17,508 nucleotides of DNA from assembly GCA_965366365.1 (NCBI GenBank), contig CBDUEV010000064.1, positions 1 to 17,508 of the forward strand, in the 5' to 3' direction. Below, in pieces: positions 15,550 to 17,508 of this stretch (its first letter is position 1; each line of letters begins with the position of its first letter). The stretch is from CBDUEV01 sp965366365. GTDB taxonomy: Bacteria > Actinomycetota > Acidimicrobiia > Spongiisociales > JAENVV01. A program made the position numbers and the translations under genes. The notes under the pieces were generated by a model. That model did not search any database. It was given only the letters and a program-made list of their open reading frames with translations, and was not told where the DNA came from.

Positions 15550-16485
15550 GGCGACCACCGGGGCAAAACCCTCCGGGTCTCGCACCACGTAGTGGCTGAT
15601 CCCCAGCGTTGCACGCATTCGCTCGATCTTGTCGACGACCTGTTCGAGCGAGCCGGAGAGGATGAACGGCGTCTCGTCGACCACGCTGGCGTCGATGTGA
15701 AAGCGGTCAGCCAGGTCCTCCGCCGATGGCGTCTCGTTTCCGACGGCGGTGAACTGGACCAGAGCGGAACGCTCGATCTGAGCATCCCGAACACCCGCCG
15801 CCGCGCTGAGCCAGCGACTGCGCTCCTCCAGAAGCGCCAGCGCGAACCCCCCTGCGGTAGGCGAGCCGTCGTTTCCATGGGTCAGCCCCGTGAACTGGAA
15901 GATGTCGGCGAATCGTCCGGCGAGCCCGACGACCCGGCGACCGTGTCCTCCGATCAGGAAGGGCACGTGCTCCTGGGTCGGTTCGACCCCGAGATCGTCG
16001 AACCTGACCGACTCGTGGCTGCCCTGGTGGCTGGCACTACCCGTGTCGAGCAGGGAACGGAGCACCTCGAGGGACTCGCCGAAGCGCTCCACCCTCGCCC
16101 CAGGCGGGCGGATGGGACTCCCGATGGCGTCGTGTTCGGCCGACGCGTACCCGGTTCCTAGGCCCAGAACGAGCCGGCCGTCGCAGAGACGATCAAAGGT
16201 CGCGGCGGTTCTGGCGAGCAACGCCGGGTTGTAGAACTCGTTGTTGAGCACCAACGGCCCCACGCGCAGGGCGGCGGTCGCTTCGGTCGCCACCAGCAGG
16301 GGGAGGAACGGGTCGACGACGAACATGCCTCCTTGCCGGCCCTCCGAGCCGGGTACCCCGATGTGGTCCGACGTGTACAGCTCCTCGTAACCGAGCGCCT
16401 CGACCTTCCGAGCGTGCTCACGGAGTTCGGCTGGATTCCCGAAGGGTCCGCCCTGGATGGCGAAGCGATAGCGTCTGGTCGTCAT
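15538..16485 (-). CDS. LLM-class F420-dependent oxidoreductase
   Basis: A 315-residue luciferase-like TIM-barrel protein. It begins with a RYRFAIQGG strand, then ELYTSDHIG, a GPLVLNNEFYNPALLARTAATFDRLCDGRLVLGLGTGY block that is the family hallmark, and PFLIGGHGRRVVGLAGRFADIFQF, the segment that holds the deazaflavin phosphate and ring. This resembles the mycobacterial F420-dependent subfamily rather than FMN monooxygenases, although cofactor choice is inferred. Substrate is unknown. GAGGAG lies 6 bases before the ATG. The C-terminal HYVVRDPEGFAPVVAAL ending is intact. Its stop lies inside a hairpin shared with the convergent hydrolase gene. It is divergent from the DUF2237 gene. Confidence 0.93.
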   Translation of the reverse strand: MTTRRYRFAIQGGPFGNPAELREHARKVEALGYEELYTSDHIGVPGSEGRQGGMFVVDPFLPLLVATEATAALRVGPLVLNNEFYNPALLARTAATFDRLCDGRLVLGLGTGYASAEHDAIGSPIRPPGARVERFGESLEVLRSLLDTGSASHQGSHESVRFDDLGVEPTQEHVPFLIGGHGRRVVGLAGRFADIFQFTGLTHGNDGSPTAGGFALALLEERSRWLSAAAGVRDAQIERSALVQFTAVGNETPSAEDLADRFHIDASVVDETPFILSGSLEQVVDKIERMRATLGISHYVVRDPEGFAPVVAALT

Positions 16486-16617
16486 CGATGTCTCCTCGGT
16501 CTACCGTGGCGAAGCCGGCCGGCCAGGATTGGCTGCGCGCCAGGAGAACGGTAGCCCCTGGCAGTGGAGGAGACAGCCCGGACCTCGCGGAGCGGCCCGA
16601 TCGGTCATACTTGGCGG

Positions 16618-17010
16618 ATGAACGACCGCAACGTGCTTGGAACGACCCTGGAAGAATGCAGCACGGATCCGCTCACGGGCTTCTACCGGGACGGTTCCTG
16701 TACGAGCGGACCCGAGGACGTCGGAAGCCATACGATCTGCGCGGTCGTCACCAAGGAGTTCCTCGATCACCAGCGTTCCATCGGCAACGACCTCAGCACC
16801 CCGATGCCGCAGTACCGGTTCCCGGGTCTCGTGCCGGGAGATCGGTGGTGCGTCACCGCATTGAACTGGGGCCGCGCCCACATGGATGGTGTGGCGGCCC
16901 CCGTCGTTCTGGCTTCGACGCACGAACGGGTGCTCGAGGTCATCCCCATCGAGGTCTTGACCGAGTACGCCGTCGACGTGCCCACCGATCCCGGCAATCT
17001 GACAGGCTGA
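16618..17010 (+). CDS. DUF2237 family protein
   Basis: A 130-residue soluble protein that matches DUF2237 over nearly its full length. NVLGTTLEECSTDPLTGFYRDG at the N-terminus (with Cys14), SGPEDVGSHTICAVVT, GNDLSTPMPQYRFPGLVPGDRWC and APVVLASTHERVLEV are the conserved blocks. The family's function is unknown; the conserved cysteines and acidic residues hint at metal binding but nothing is shown. The ATG at 16618 is chosen because the conserved region starts five residues later; an in-frame GTG at 16564 would add an unconserved basic stretch. No SD is visible. CATACT at about 16605-16610, 7 bases before the ATG, resembles a -10 element, so the mRNA may be leaderless. Confidence 0.88.
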   Translation: MNDRNVLGTTLEECSTDPLTGFYRDGSCTSGPEDVGSHTICAVVTKEFLDHQRSIGNDLSTPMPQYRFPGLVPGDRWCVTALNWGRAHMDGVAAPVVLASTHERVLEVIPIEVLTEYAVDVPTDPGNLTG

Positions 17011-17037
17011 TCGCCCAGCCGGGGTTTCCTGGCCTCG

Positions 17038-17508
17038 TCACTCCGACGGCAGGATCAGCACGTCCGAGATCCGATCGGCGGTGTCGAGCAGTCCGGCCAG
17101 GTGCGCCGCCGACCTCGTCAGGGCTCCGGGTCGAACCTTGGTTAGGGCCACGAGCACTCGGGCGTCGTTCGGCACCTCTCGAAGCACCCCCCGCGGGTGG
17201 GTGAGGATGGCTGCGCAATCGGCAGGCGCCACCGTGTGCTCGGGCCGAACACCGAGGAACTCCACCGCTTTGTCGACGCGATGGGCAACCTCGTCGAGCC
17301 TCCGACCCAAGGCGTCCATGCCCATGGCGATCACCACGGTGGTTGCCGTGGATGGGATGACCGGCTCGTGGTCGCCCGGCGCCTTGAGTGGCCGGCCTCG
17401 TGCCCCGTCGGCCTCCACGATCACATAGTCAACCGCAGAGTCCCGAAACAGGGCATCGAGTTCCTGGGGGGACGGGCCGGTCACCTTGTGATCGTCGCCG
17501 CCGGTCAC
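17038..17508 (-). CDS. yqeC: YqeC family protein, selenium-dependent molybdenum hydroxylase accessory protein (5' end outside window)
   Basis: The C-terminal 156 residues of a YqeC protein; the N-terminal part, where the family has its P-loop, lies beyond the right edge. IVEADGARGRPLKAPGDHEPVIP is the family's signature block, followed by ALGRRLDEVAHRV, HRVDKAVEFLG and LTHPRGVLREVPNDARVLVALTKV. The family is defined by its co-occurrence with selenium-dependent molybdenum hydroxylases and proposed to act in their cofactor maturation. Its presence about 4.7 kb from the three-subunit hydroxylase operon, though on the opposite strand, suggests that the hydroxylase needs dedicated maturation or that more such genes lie to the right. 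It converges on the DUF2237 gene with a 27-base gap in which no clear terminator was seen. Confidence 0.9.
   Translation of the reverse strand: MTGGDDHKVTGPSPQELDALFRDSAVDYVIVEADGARGRPLKAPGDHEPVIPSTATTVVIAMGMDALGRRLDEVAHRVDKAVEFLGVRPEHTVAPADCAAILTHPRGVLREVPNDARVLVALTKVRPGALTRSAAHLAGLLDTADRISDVLILPSE

Overview
The window is GC-rich with densely packed, overlapping genes. It carries a coenzyme F420-type luciferase-like oxidoreductase, a secreted TAP-like alpha/beta hydrolase, a GTG start and Shine-Dalgarno (SD) sites of the GGAGG type. This fits a high-GC actinobacterium, possibly an Acidimicrobiia-like lineage; that placement is inferred, not shown. No rRNA, tRNA, CRISPR array, insertion sequence or integrase was seen.

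Left edge (26-1581): a PLP enzyme of the sphingosine-1-phosphate lyase / group II decarboxylase superfamily runs leftward. It diverges from the main operon across a short intergenic region with a perfect 11-bp inverted repeat.

Core (1582-12366): eleven same-strand genes, with an 88-bp gap after gene 4 and a 7-bp gap after gene 5. All other neighbouring stops and starts overlap. Genes 1-4 encode a ring-opening amidohydrolase (cyanuric acid hydrolase/barbiturase family), a DUF2877 protein, an FdrA protein and a DUF1116 protein. The last three are the three subunit types of oxamate carbamoyltransferase (AllH, AllF, AllG). Genes 5-7 encode a complete molybdenum hydroxylase: FAD subunit, 2x[2Fe-2S] subunit and molybdopterin subunit. 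Genes 8-11 encode a GNAT-like protein, a thiolase-fold protein that has lost its nucleophilic cysteine, and a DUF35 zinc-ribbon/OB protein (three genes; eleven counts the divergent PLP gene if co-regulated, ten genes on the plus strand).

Working model (inference): the molybdenum hydroxylase oxidises an N-heterocycle, the amidohydrolase opens the oxidised ring, and the AllFGH-like complex phosphorolyses the resulting N-carbamoyl amide to carbamoyl phosphate, which could yield ATP. Uracil to barbiturate to ureidomalonate fits this chemistry, since ureidomalonate is the one-carbon homologue of oxalurate, the AllFGH substrate. The thiolase-like/DUF35/GNAT genes may process the remaining carbon skeleton. 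At the right edge, a YqeC-family gene (selenium-dependent molybdenum hydroxylase accessory protein) supports a specialised hydroxylase.

Right part (12566-17508): apparently unrelated genes. They are a DUF2202 ferritin-like lipoprotein, a secreted S33-type peptidase/esterase, an F420-type oxidoreductase, a DUF2237 protein and the 3' part of yqeC. A strong hairpin serves the convergent hydrolase and oxidoreductase genes as a probable bidirectional terminator.
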